A stretch of 64,000 nucleotides of DNA. Source: Motacilla alba alba. Its lineage: Eukaryota > Chordata > Aves > Passeriformes > Motacillidae. Of the stretch, positions 26,250 to 37,527 are shown piece by piece (within the stretch, counting starts at the first letter, position 1; each line of letters starts with the position of its first letter). The notes under the pieces are model-generated. The model made no database searches, had not been told where the DNA came from, and saw only the letters and a list, made by a program, of their open reading frames with translations. The DNA lies in assembly GCF_015832195.1 (NCBI RefSeq), contig NC_052031.1:11595850-11659849 (forward strand), written 5' to 3'. The position numbers and the translations under genes were made by a program.

Positions 26250-26797
26250 TGTCATGGTTTAACCCCAGCTGGCAACTGAGCTGCATACAGCTGCTCACTC
26301 ACTGCCCCTGGAGGGGATGGGGAGAGCATCAGAAGAGCAAGAGTGAGAAAACTCCTGGGCTGGGATAGAGACAGTTTGGTAGGTAAGGCAAAATCACTGT
26401 GTGTGCAAGCAAAACCAAACAAGGAATTCATTCAGTGTCTCCCATGGGCAGGCAGGTGTTCAGCAGCCTCCCTGAAAGCAGGTCTCCATCATGCACCTTG
26501 GTGACTTGGGAAGAGAAATGCCACCACACCAAAAGCCTCCTGCTTTCTCCTTTTCCCCCCTGCTTTGTGCTGAGCATGAGGCCACGGTGTCTGTTGGGGT
26601 CTGCTGTCCCAGCCGTGTCCCCTCCCAACTCCTTGTGCACCCCCTGCCCAATTGCTGGTGGGTGGAGTGAGGAACAGAGACCTTGACTGTGTGTGAGCTC
26701 TGCTTAGCAATAACTAAAATATCCCTTAATTATCAACACTCTTTCCAGCACAAATCCAAAAGATAGCCCATAACAGCAACTATGCAAAAGCAACACA
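26250..26797 (+). mobile_element. Solo endogenous-retrovirus LTR, 548 bp
   Basis: It opens with TGTCATGGTTTAACCCCAGC and closes with ...CAACACA, so it has the TG...CA ends of an LTR. It is flanked by a perfect CATCT duplication. The interior is more GC-rich than the flanks and carries stretches I recognise from a common avian ERV LTR (for example 'GAGAAAACTC', 'AAACAAGGAATTCATTCA', 'TGGGCAGGCAGGTGTTCAGC', 'CCTCCCAACTCCTTGTGCAC', 'AGCAATAACTAAAATATCCC'). I know this LTR type from songbirds and other birds and believe it belongs to an ERVL-like group, but the class is inferred. No gag, pol or env lies beside it, so it is a solo LTR left by recombination between the two LTRs of a provirus. Several frames on both strands at 26399-26710 are open only because of its composition. 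Confidence 0.88.
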
Positions 26798-26802
26798 CAT
26801 CT
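26798..26802. other. 3' target-site duplication of LTR
   Basis: CATCT follows the terminal CA of the LTR and matches 26245-26249 exactly. The perfect match fixes both LTR ends and suggests the insertion is not very old, although five bases can stay intact by chance. Confidence 0.85.
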
Positions 26803-29220
26803 GCTGCTTTGAAACCTAGAGTGCTGTGAATGAACAGAGTTTTCCAGGCAGTCATGAACTAAATGGGGTGATAGAAAGTATTTCTTGTTCAGAGAAGAGG
26901 TACCATACCTATTACCACATGTCTAAAATTATCAGCTCCGTTTTGGTCACTTCTCTACCAAGAAATCTCCATCACATCTGCACCCATTGCAATTGTTTTC
27001 AGTAACGAAATCAGGATCAGTAAATGTGCATCCTGTTGACTGCAGCACCTCTTATTAAAAAAAGCACCATATTGCTGTGACATATTCCAAGCATTTAATG
27101 TATAAAAGCAAAATGCATAGAACGGTAACATAAACCCAACAGAGTTTTTAGCTTCAGAGGTCTTTAAACTTTGTTATATATTTGGCACAAAGAACTGTGA
27201 AGATCTGCAAGGAGAATGATTTGATTTTTTTTTTTTTCAATTAGAATACTTTGAAGCAAGTTACTTTTTTTGCTCTGAGTTTTTTCCTGACCTGAATAAT
27301 TGGAATGGTAATGTGTTCATAGATCAGAAGTGTATTCTGAAACTTAATTCCCTTGGCACCATAGACAATGAGTATTGAAATGGTAAGCATTATTTTCTGA
27401 GGTCCTGATCTTACAAAGAGCACCATGTAAAAACTTGGAAAGAGCAAAGTCCCTGTGTGTGGGGAAGGGGTGTGAAAGGAGGTGAAGGTGAAAGAGGTTG
27501 TGGTTGACTGGCACCACTTTCATCCCTACTATGGAAGTGGCTGTACTGGTTGGCATTTCCCACTCCTTGCCTTCTGTACATACACAGGGGTTGTCAGCTG
27601 TCCTGAATTTCTTCACTTTTCTTCCTGTACATCATCAGAAAGACATTCTGTCCAAACACAGAAGCCTTCAGACTTTATTGTAGGGCCTCGATAGCTCCAT
27701 GTAGAGATGTTCTCCCCAGTCACAACACAAAGTTCTTTACCCACAGAATTATCCAGGTAAGACACACAGCTGCACGTCCATGCAGCATTTCCATCCAGTG
27801 CAAACCACTGTGGCTTTACAGAGGTCACAGCCCCAGAGGAAGGACTGTTCTCTAGATTTTATGTTGCTCTCACTGTAATGCCCTAGCTTAATAAACAGAA
27901 TGTAATTTTTAAAAATTACCAAATATACGAGAACTAGGCTATCAGACCTGCTTATTGTAGTAATGCATTTTTTTTTATTATTATTTACCTTTGGAAGGTA
28001 TATTTGGGTTATAGAGACTAAATTGATTGTGTTTTCTAATTAAGAAGAAAATGAGGAAAGGGGCTGAATATTTATTTCATTATTGCAGTCTACAGTATTT
28101 AAAATGCATGATGAGCTACAGTCTTGCTTCCTAATTACTTAGTCCCTGTCACTTCTCATTAACATGTAAATCATGTTATAAACATAGTAAAGGTGGAGTA
28201 AAATATGTCCTGAGGGGAGGGGGCATACTGGAAAATTGCTTTGGGCAGTGTGGTGATGAGAGTGTTTCATTTGCAGCTCATCTGTATTCCACTCCTATGG
28301 GAAGATGCATATATGAGATTTAAGCAATCATATTTTCTTTGTCCTAGGCTGGAGTGGCTGTTGCACTTAAACAAATCGATCTCAAGGTTTTAAATTATCT
28401 ACAAGGAAATTAGCATACTAAATCTATGACTATCAAAAATATTGAGCATACATTTAAGGAGTAATTGTATTCTTCTTTAGAAAGAAATAAAATTTACTTA
28501 TGATTTTAGGTGATAGTCCTGAAAATAAGAACATTGCTAATAAGATGTTTTGATTCATAGCAATCCACCAGCAAAAGTCTCTTGGCTCCTTGCTGTATAA
28601 AAATGGATTATACATAAATAAGACAATATGCAGAATATTCAGAATTACTCACTTGTCTTTTATTATCTAATATTTAATGTTTGTAAGAATAATTGTTTCA
28701 AAACAAATTCATGCAATATCATTAACACTCTTTACTTACTCAGAGGACTCTGCTTCTGAAAAGACATCAAGGCCTATAATTTTAATGAGAAAATCAGTTT
28801 ATACGTATGATTTTGCTCTTAATTTACTTACCTGTCACTGACTGAATGATGAATAAGGTAGAAGTAGAAGGTGTTCTGCTCAAACACTACACTCCAATAT
28901 GAGAGAAAAATGCATACTTCTAAAAAAATATAATTTTGGTTCTTTTTTCTTTGTGGACAACTGATTTGGAGTCCTTTATCTGAATGAGAAAACTGGATTT
29001 GAAAATTTCACCTTCTCCATGTAGTCAAATCTTACAATGGCTCATGAAGAAAAATATTTGGACTAAATATTATAAAGGAGTGAGTGGTTTATATGTATTT
29101 AGCATAGCTAGTAATCTGACTTAGCTCAAATTTTGGTAAACTGTTAAAACAGAAATAAAGGTTCTAGAAAGACAAAAAAGAGAAATGAGCATGTTATTGT
29201 TTCATTAAAATTAACTTACA
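26803..29220. other. Non-coding unique sequence
   Basis: AT-rich with T13 at 27225-27237. Short frames crowd 27344-27828 on both strands. The minus-strand one at 27613-27828 has mixed, protein-like composition, but I do not recognise it and see no supporting splice sites. No repeat family is recognised. Confidence 0.5.
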
Positions 29221-29245
29221 GCACATAATTATATATATTATGTGC
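29221..29245. repeat. Short inverted repeat (hairpin)
   Basis: GCACATAAT (29221-29229) and ATTATGTGC (29237-29245) are perfect reverse complements around TATATAT. The structure is small, AT-rich and probably without function, but it is exact. Confidence 0.85.
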
Positions 29246-30418
29246 ATATCATGTTATACTGTACGTTTTAGCACCTTCCATATGAATATGGCAGCATATT
29301 TAAAAAAGAGATATTGGCAAGTGATTAGTGGACAGCTGGGACTTTTGGCATGAAGGATGTGTATTTCACACATCTAGAGCTTACTGAAACATTTAATACT
29401 GAGGAAAAGATGAATATTCTGTCCCATCTTGAGAAAGGGGAAACCATTTTCTCTATTCTGGGAAGGATTATCTCATTCCCCAGTTTCTGCAGATTTTCAT
29501 GACAGCTGGTTTCCCTAGACCATGCCCTGTTATCTGCCATTACATCCACTCACAAAGCATCAGTTCAATCATTCCACTAAAATGGTGTGTTATGGTTAGC
29601 AACAGTAAGTGAAAGTAGCAGCTTTGATTAGAACAATTTGCCTCTGAGTCTTCCTATTTCAGGGAGCCAGTACTCTCAGGAGGACATTGTACTCAGGTTT
29701 AGTGTTTTATTCACAGACAAAAGAACTGGAGATATATATTTTAGTGAATTAATTGAAATTTTAGACACTTCTTTGCAGTGGATCTTGTTAATTAGATGGC
29801 AATGACAGTACAATAACTGCTGCCTCATCTTGCCTTGTGGTTTGCTGGACATACAAGGCTCTCAAGCAAAAAGGAGATAATGGTTTCAGCAAACAGTAAG
29901 TGAACTTTAAGCTTCCTGAGTTAAGAAAATAGAAGAGATTTGAGAAGATGAAAATTAGATGAGAGTTTTGATGGGGGGAGAAAGAAAAAGGATGTTTCTC
30001 AGGATGGCTGTATGCAGGGATATGGGCTGAAATAAAGCTGTCATCACATTTTTTGGTAGAAGTCAGTGTTTAAAAAATCTGTTGATTATTACAAGAAGTT
30101 AAAAGTAAGAAAGGTAATATATCTTCAGCTAAAAGACTCTGCACAGAAACTTGTCTCAGCATACCAGGAGGCAAATTAAAGTGGGATTAATCCTTGCATT
30201 TTGATGGTTTTCCCTAAAGAGAGGGAATTTAGTTCATACCTGAAGCTGGATTCTGGCTAAAGGGTCAGAGTCTGTAATTTCCCAACAAACTGATAATAAA
30301 ATGGATTTACAGACCCTGGTACACTTATGTGCTTGAGTCACACAGGAGGAAATGTCTTTGCTCAGAGTGGTAGGAAGAGGGAGGAGATGGGAAGTGACAA
30401 ATTTGGGTCTCTCAGAGG
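29246..30418. other. Non-coding unique sequence
   Basis: AT-rich unique sequence. Nothing beyond a 74-codon unrecognised minus-strand frame at 29325-29549. It becomes more GC-rich from about 30330 towards the frame described next. Confidence 0.55.
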
Positions 30419-30715
30419 TTACTTAAGGCAGTGCCAGGACAGGAGGAGCTGAGGCTGCCGGGGGTCAGTGGCCTGGCTGCTGGGCAGCTCAGCAGCACTC
30501 AGCCCCCACGGGTCAGCGAAGCCTCCGTGGGGCTCACAGGGAAGGTAGCCCTTGCTCTTCCCATCTGCAAGGGCAGAAGGATCAAAGGTGCTGAAGAAGT
30601 TGCAAGTGAGCCGTTTCTGAGCCTCCTGGGGGTTCTGGGTCATGAGGGACAGTACCTTGTGTAGAAAGCGGGTGCTCTTTAGCAGGGGTGGAAAAAGGAA
30701 TTCCCTAAAGCCCAT
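30419..30715 (-). CDS. Unrecognised 98-aa frame with gene-like codon use
   Basis: I do not recognise this protein. From ATG at 30715 to TAA at 30419 the frame gives MGFREFLFPPLLKSTRFLHK... and ends ...LLLSWHCLK. It has a basic, Leu-rich N-terminal third, a middle with Cys and Phe (residues about 37-45) and a Pro/Gly/Ser-rich C-terminal third. There is no signal peptide or membrane segment. What sets it apart is codon choice: third positions are mostly C or G (CTG, AAG, AGC, ACC, CAG, GAG), unlike the AT-rich surroundings. Upstream in the same frame the next stop is only 14 codons away. A CTAAAG just after that stop could be a weak splice acceptor, so a terminal exon is possible. A decayed retrocopy is the other option, though no A-tail is seen. 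A GC-rich patch with chance openness cannot be excluded, since a 77-codon frame is also open on the plus strand. Confidence 0.25.
   Translation of the reverse strand: MGFREFLFPPLLKSTRFLHKVLSLMTQNPQEAQKRLTCNFFSTFDPSALADGKSKGYLPCEPHGGFADPWGLSAAELPSSQATDPRQPQLLLSWHCLK
30501..30534. repeat. GC-rich hairpin
   Basis: AGCCCCCACGG (30501-30511) and CCGTGGGGCT (30525-30534) pair fully apart from one bulged C, around a 13-base loop. It is the only strongly GC-rich hairpin I noticed in the window and sits inside the GC-rich frame on the minus strand. Confidence 0.8.
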
Positions 30716-33700
30716 GGGTTGTCCTCTGGTGCTGCTGTCCTTTAGTTACTCCAGCCCAAAGACAGTTCCCTGATGGATCAAGCTGTGTACCCTGTTGATC
30801 ACCCATTTCTTTAAGCCAATTACTAGTTACCTGCCATCACAGCAGCATTTCACCCTGCCTGCTTCATTGGCTTGGAAAAGAGTTACTCTAGGAACAGGCA
30901 CTTAACCTTCCCTTTGACCCATCCCCAACCCACTTTCCTGAGGGCACTTTTGCTCCCAGAGTATTATTCCCCAGCCACCAGCCTTGCAGGACTAGGAGTT
31001 TGCAAACTCACTCAAAGATTTGGCACAGAGTGTCATGCATAGGGCCAGCAGGAATCTGTGACCTGCTGGAAAATAACAGGAAAGCAGTGGAAAGGTGACC
31101 ATTTTCTCCAAAATAGAAAGGAGGATCTGGTGAATTAGCACAGAAGTACAAGGTCCTAAAATGCCTCACGTACCAAGGGCAAAAATGTAGAGGGACAAAA
31201 AGATTAGCACCAAAAGCAACCTTTGGAGGACTTCAATAAAGAAAGGATGGGAAAATGAATGATCACAGGGTGTGGATGGACACTGCAGTGAATAGGTTCT
31301 AAGTGATGCTCTACAGAAAATAATTAGTTTCTCTTCTGTACTCATCTTTTGCTGTCTCTGTGATTTCTTAATGGTTATTTGAAAAAATAATCAAAATACA
31401 AAGTTGTGTAAGAGATATCAACAAAAACTGTTAGTTTCACTTAACAATAACTGGAGAAGAAGAGTTAAGTAAACCAGAAAATAGACATTTAAGAAGAGTT
31501 TACTGGTAACCAAAAAATTATGTGAAGCACAAAGCAGAAAATGAAAATTGAAATAGAAGTTGGGGAGAAGCTATGCACTTTTCCATTTGAATTCTGACCT
31601 GTTGTTAAAATTTTCTGAGCCAGACAAAAAATTGGAGGCAGCCTGGGAACATAGCTCAATGACAGTGACATTTCCTGACAGAGCAATTCTTTGCATATCA
31701 CTTGTACTAATTGTATTCAATCTGACAGCAACAGTTTAACCCATTCACCAGGGGAATTGTCTTGCTGTGAGACCAGCGATCTATGTTTTCATTTAGATGT
31801 CAATCTAGCCTTGTGCTGTATATTTTAAAGGTAGAATTAGCCTTAAATGATTGTACTAATATGATAAACACCATCTCCCCTTGAATTGTTTCACAACAGA
31901 ATCTTAAAAAACAACTTGTTTTCTCCTGCAGAAACACTTAGAAATCTAAGGGGTTTTGCCTTTTTTCAAAGCCAAGCTGAATGAAATCACTTATTTCCTA
32001 AGGCAGTTTTCTTTATTTGACCATAAAGGAAAATAATTTTGGGCATCAGAAAGTGTTTTGCCTCCAAATATATCCAGAGTGCTTCATACAGTTGCAACAA
32101 CTAAAATCCAAGTGTCTGTGCCATTTTCTTCCAGTATGAGTGGGTTTTTATTTTTTACATGAGAGACAGGAGACCCTATCAGGCTGGAAGACAGAAACAT
32201 CAGATGAAAATCAGTTAAATACATCTATTCATTGTAGAAATTATGCTGCCCGTAGAAAACTTAATGGTGGGTGGAAATGGAGGGAGATGAAAATCCTGTA
32301 TGACTGGCCAAGCTCAGAGGGTTGGAAGCTGCTTTAGATGCACATTCGGTTGTCCTTTGAAAACTGTCAAGCCTTATAAATGCTTCCCAGGCCTGTTTCT
32401 CTGCTTCTACAATACTGCTAGCTGCTGCAGAAAATATCACCAGAATAAATCTTCAGAAATTACACCCTGCCACTGGGTTGTACTGAAGATGATGGGTGCT
32501 TGAATAGACTTTTGAAATACAGCTAAAGTAGTCACTAAATGCAGTTATGGTGTGAAAAACTCACCGATACAGGATCGTCTATTAATAGAAGGCGTGAGCT
32601 TAATTGCAAAGAGAAGAAAAGAGGAGAGGTAGGGAGAGCATTGTAGATAACCCTCAGGACCTGAAGACCTCTAGCTTTTAATATATGGCTGTTTTCTGTG
32701 TGGTGCTATTGGCTTGGGTGGTGAATTGTTAATATAAAATGTTAAGAATTATGGGAATGGCCCATTCTTCTAAAAGACTGGGCAAAGAGAACAAGCAGAA
32801 AGTTTGAAGACAGTTACAGAAAAAAACCCAATCCAAACAAAAAAAATATATGCAAGCGAAAGGAAAGTTTTTTAGAGAGATTGTAGAAAGAAAGAAAAAA
32901 AGAGATGGGGAAAAATAGTGAAGATAGTTTGTATTTTGCAGAAAATCAATATATGTTTAAGAAAAAACCTAATTAATTGTTTGACACAACACAGAAAGCC
33001 GCAGCACATCTATCAATGGAAAACTTTTGCAGAGCCATGCTGTGAGGACAACATTTACCTGCTAGCCCAGGTTCAATCGGTGTGGTGAATTTTTTTCTTT
33101 AGATTAAGTCTGATCTCTGTTCCCATGGACCCTTGAGAAATAAAGGCTGTAGAGCACTCCTCGAGCTTTTAGTGGAGATACTCCAAAATTTTCCTTGCAG
33201 GGAGATGAGGGAAAACTTAAACAAAGTAAATAACAAACATGATGGTGAATGACTGTTTAACTGAAAGTAATGGACATTGATCCAATGCAAAGTTCTTTTA
33301 ATAGACCTTGTTTGCAGGCTCGACATTTACTTGATCAATGTATTTACACCCAGGTAAGGGATCTGTGCATTACTGCATGGAACGCCATGAGACATCGTGG
33401 TAATGTTTAACTAGTGCCTAAAAGTCCTTGCAGAAATTAAAATAAATACAGTATTAAATGCACATATTCCCATGCCAATCCTTAAATGAAAGACAGATGA
33501 TTTGTACATGTTTAATTTTATGTAACTTCAGTCCTGTTAAAGGGAGTTGTCTAATTTCATGCTAGTCACAAAAGCTTCCTTTCCAGTAAATGGAATAAAT
33601 AGGCATAGCTGAAAGATAAATAATCTGGCCTACTTTAGAAGCTATTTTAGGATGAAACGTATTATCTTTTGGAGGTGCTTGTTTCTCTCTGACAAGAATG

Positions 33701-36700
33701 AAGAGAACTGACTGTGGCTGACCTAGGGTAATAGGTTTAACTGTTAGACCCCTCCAACAGGGCAAATCAATTGCATTCTTTGTCATATTAAGGAGGGTCA
33801 AAGAAAATCACTGGTCTGCCAACAAGAAGAGTTTTAATTTTTTTTCACAAAACATGAGTTGTTTTGTGTTAGTAATTCAGATATGGAGTGATTCAAGAAT
33901 CTCCTTTGTTCTGCCTTTGTTTTCTCACTGTTACCCACAGCTCTTGCTGGTCTGTGCTTCAAAAGCTATGTCATAGAAGTTTATGAGGAGTCTGAATTTT
34001 ATGTATTTTTAAAAAAAGACAAGAATACTTTGTGGAGGATTTATATTTCCATATTTTGTATGCTCCGCTGAATAGCATAGTAAAGTTAAAAATATCTTCC
34101 ATAATGAATGTTTTAACAAACAAAATGTCTTTAGATGTTTCTGAAAATTGGATAAAAATAGAACTGAAAAAAAATCAAATGTAGAACAGTGCACAGAAAT
34201 GCAGCTTATTTTGATAGATGACTATAGATTGCTTATTGTTTGCTTTCACCTGGTGTCTAGTTTTGAACGTGTTGGCAGCAGTTTCCCAGAAGCTGAACAT
34301 TGCCATTTCCTGAACATTTGTACCTGTATTTGAGTTGTGTGCTTCTCACAGTACCACACTAAAGATGATGTTGTGCTCATCTTCTGGACATTTTCCCAGT
34401 GTTATGTGGAAGCGTTCTTGTACATGGATCAAAATATGGTATTTCCATATATACACAGTCATCTATTTTCCTTTGAATTTGGAGCTTGCTGTTGTGAAAC
34501 ACTGATTGTAATGAGCCCTGTTGTTTTAAGTAAATATTTGAGGTTCCATCTGAGCAGATCTCTTATTACGTGGCAAATGGCCTTGTTACAAACTGCCAAC
34601 GAGATGCAGTGCAGAGCATGCACAGTTGTGGTCCAAATACATACAGCTGCATGTAATTCACTGCAGAAACTGAAAACCTGATAGTGTCATTTGCATGACA
34701 TCATTTTTTCTCATGATATTAATCTCTTTTTTACCATTTTGAAGTTATAGATTTCTGCTAAGTAAACTGTTGGCTGTTTTATTCCTTTTTTAAGGATTTT
34801 ATTTTGCTGTTTATTGAAAGGGCTATAAAAACAGAAGCCACTCTTAGCAGAGCTACTGTAGTGTATCATTGTGATGTTAAATCTGTCAAGGACACGAAAT
34901 AGCATCATAACATTTTGACTGAGTACAAGTGACTGTGCTGTAGTTTTGAGATTGTGGCTTGCAAGTCAAGTGTCAGTAGAGGTAACTCATTAGCTACCAG
35001 GCTTTCAGTAAAAGACCGTGTAGTGGATTGGCAGTCACGTAATGTTCAACTGTATTTTCACAAGTGGGGTGGGGTTTTTTTGCAGAGCACAGCTTCTCTA
35101 AATGTTTGCTTCTAGGTAAGCAAATGTATTTTGGATCCCTAGACTTCAATATCTTCCTTTTTAATATTATTCAGATAAGGATAGAAGATGAGGAAGGGCT
35201 GTTTATCTGCCCTGACATTAAAAAGAATTAAAAAAGAAAAAAAAGAAAAAGGGGCAACAAACATGCATGCACAAATAAATATCACCCCCAACCCCACCCC
35301 AAAAATAAGATTTCACAGTTACTGATCAGAGAACAGTACAACCATATACTGACTGCTTTGCTCTGGGCAGTCATCATTTGTATAGAACACCTGATATTGC
35401 CACTGGTTTGTACTGATATTTTTCACTTTTTTGTTTTAAATGTGATTTCAGATAAGATTTTCTTCTGATGTTGAACCCACCTGTATTTAAAATAGAAGAG
35501 GAAATAGAGCATCTCACATAAGAGATGCCTTAATAAAGAACACATAAGCAGCTTCAGTTTTCAGCAGTCATTAATGGTGGTAATTAAGACTGAATTTTCT
35601 CACCGTCTCTTTGGACTCTTGACTCAGTCATCTGGAGAAAAGTCAATAGTGTCAGCAAGGTGACAGAAAGTTTCTTGAGAAGTTTTGATGTCTAAAAAGC
35701 AGATCTTTTCCTGTAAACTGCCATCAATTATATGTAACATGTCTTCTAGGTTCTATATTCAACAGTCAAAATAACTGCAATTTCTCTTTCTAAGCAGCAA
35801 GTCTGTATCAGGTTTTTCAAAGGAATTTTAGTGAAGAGAAGTGAATAGGGGATATGTTTTTCATGAAGTGAAAGAATCTTGTTTGAATCACCACAGGCTT
35901 CCTCTAGACTTGATGGGAGTTTGAATAATCTTAGAGACAGTTTTAAGTGAGAGTGAAAAGGACTGTCAATAAAAAAACCTCCAACTAAGGGTAAAGTATT
36001 TTATGTATGTGCTATGATATAAATGTCGAAATAATATGAGAGATGTTGGAAGATGTAGGAGCTGCAACAATCTTATCTCAGTCATATAGGAGGAAGAGGG
36101 CTGAGGATTCTTTTTCAGAAATACATTGGTCTGTCTGAGAGGAAGATTCCAACAAGGCCATGAAAAATTTTCCATTTAGATCAGTTCAAAAAATAAAAAT
36201 TTGAGAAAGGATATTAACTTTTTGGGGTTTGGGTTTTTTTTAATGTTCTTAAGAAATAAATAACTTATAAAATAAGATGTCAAAAGGATAATAATATTTC
36301 CCCCTGAATTTTCAGACTATGTCTTAAATATATAAAGAAAAAGTGTCCTGTGATTTCTTACTTCTTTGGTTATAGAATAGATGTCATTGAAGACTTTAAG
36401 TCATGCCCATGCTTTTTAAGCAAATCAAATCTGGCTCTTGTACTCAGAGATTACAAAAAGAAAACCATGACTCTTGGAACACCAACAGCTACACCACAGG
36501 AGACTTACTAAATCCTGGCATGTGTATCATGTGTCTAAAATCCTAAAAACAAATGATGAAATAAGTGAGCAGTGCAACACACCAAACATGAAAAGATGTG
36601 TTTCTGTGAGCCACTTACTCTTACTATATTGGTCCACTAAGGGCATGAGACTATAGGAGGCAGAGCTCTATGTAATATTTCTTTTTTTTTTTTATCTGTC

Positions 36701-36798
36701 ACTCAGAGCAATATTTTTGAACATGGATGTGCAAGAAATACTGCTTACTTGTGTGAGAAAATTTGCATTCATAGTCAGGAAGAATCTAGTCATTTTTT
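30716..36798. other. Non-coding unique sequence
   Basis: GC-richer until about 31050, then AT-rich. Purine-rich runs lie near 32820-32910 and 35220-35260, and a T12 run is at 36682-36693. Frames such as plus 34337-34681 (114 codons) have no recognisable domain. A small palindrome around an octamer motif at 34685-34700 is listed separately. No repeat family is recognised. Confidence 0.55.
34685..34700. promoter_or_regulatory. Octamer motif inside a 6-bp-arm palindrome
   Basis: ATTTGCAT (34689-34696), the consensus bound by POU-domain (Oct) factors, sits within TGTCAT-TTGC-ATGACA, whose 6-base arms are exact reverse complements. Single octamers arise often by chance in AT-rich DNA (others at about 36763 and 60820), so the site is only a candidate. 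Confidence 0.2.
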
Positions 36799-37527
36799 TG
36801 TGAGTGCACCCTCAGCGGTTTTGCCGACGATACCAACCTGTGCGATGTTGCCGACACGCTGGAGGGAAGGGATGTCATCCAGCAGACCTGGACAGGCTCG
36901 AGAGGTGGGCCTGTGAACCTCATGAGGTTCAGTGAGGTCAATTGCAAGGTCCTGCATGTGAGTTGAAGCAATCACAAGCACAAATGTAGGCTGGGTGGAG
37001 AATAGATTGAGAGCAGCTCCCAAGTGAAACCCTGGAGTTCTGCATCCAGTTCTGGGGTTGTCAACATAAGAAGGGCATGAACCTGTTGGAGTGAGTCCAA
37101 AGGAGAAAGCAAAGATTACCAGAGGTCTGTCGTGTGAAGAGGCTGAGAATGATGCATCTGTCTAGTCTGTGAAAAGACCTTAGAGCACTTACCAGTACTT
37201 GAAGGGGGTTTCAAGAAACGTGGAGGGGAACAATTTACAAGGGCATGTAGTGATGCAAGGAGCAATGGCTTTAAACTGAAAGAGGGCAGGTTTAGATTAG
37301 ATATTAGAAAGAAATTCTTCCCTGTGAGGGTAAAAGAAGACTGGAGATGCTGGAACAGGTTACCCAGAGAAATTGCAGTTGCCCCATCCCTGGAAGTGTT
37401 CAAGGCCAGGTTGGATGAGCTGTGAGCAGCATGGTCTGGTGGGAGCTGTCCCTGCCCATGGCAGGGGGTTTAGAATGAGGTGATCCTTAAGGTCCCTTCA
37501 AATCCAATCTGTTCTATGATTCTATGA
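36799..37527 (+). mobile_element. CR1 LINE 3' fragment with internal deletion
   Basis: The first part encodes the reverse-transcriptase region around the FADD motif. The last part is the CR1 3' region, ending in GTTCTATGATTCTATGA, the short tandem terminal repeat typical of CR1. In between, 'GGAACAGGTTACCCAGAGAA' and 'GTGTTCAAGGCCAGGTTGG' are standard CR1 words. The copy is 5'-truncated, as most CR1 insertions are. At about 37021-37032 it jumps from the 'ATTGAGAGCAGCTCCCAAG' segment straight to 'CCTGGAGTTCTGCATCCAGT'. These are separated by roughly 200 bases in CR1 elements as I know them, so an internal piece is missing. Frameshifts and stops make it dead. No target duplication is seen, as usual for CR1. 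Confidence 0.93.
36802..36966 (+). pseudogene. CR1 reverse-transcriptase fragment with FADD motif
   Basis: One frame stays open from the 5' truncation to TGA at 36964-36966. It reads ECTLSGFADDTNLCDVAD and continues to CKVLHVS. The FADD box (36820-36831) holds the two catalytic aspartates of the reverse-transcriptase palm, still intact. The remaining enzyme is lost to the stop and to the internal deletion downstream, so no activity is possible. Confidence 0.85.

Noticed and set aside
26399..26710. Protein genes on either strand in a GC-richer patch
   Set aside because: Frames are open on both strands at once, and all lie within the LTR sequence.
27613..27828. Possible exon on the minus strand
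   Set aside because: Mixed, protein-like composition drew attention, but I could match no family and saw no convincing splice-site pair.
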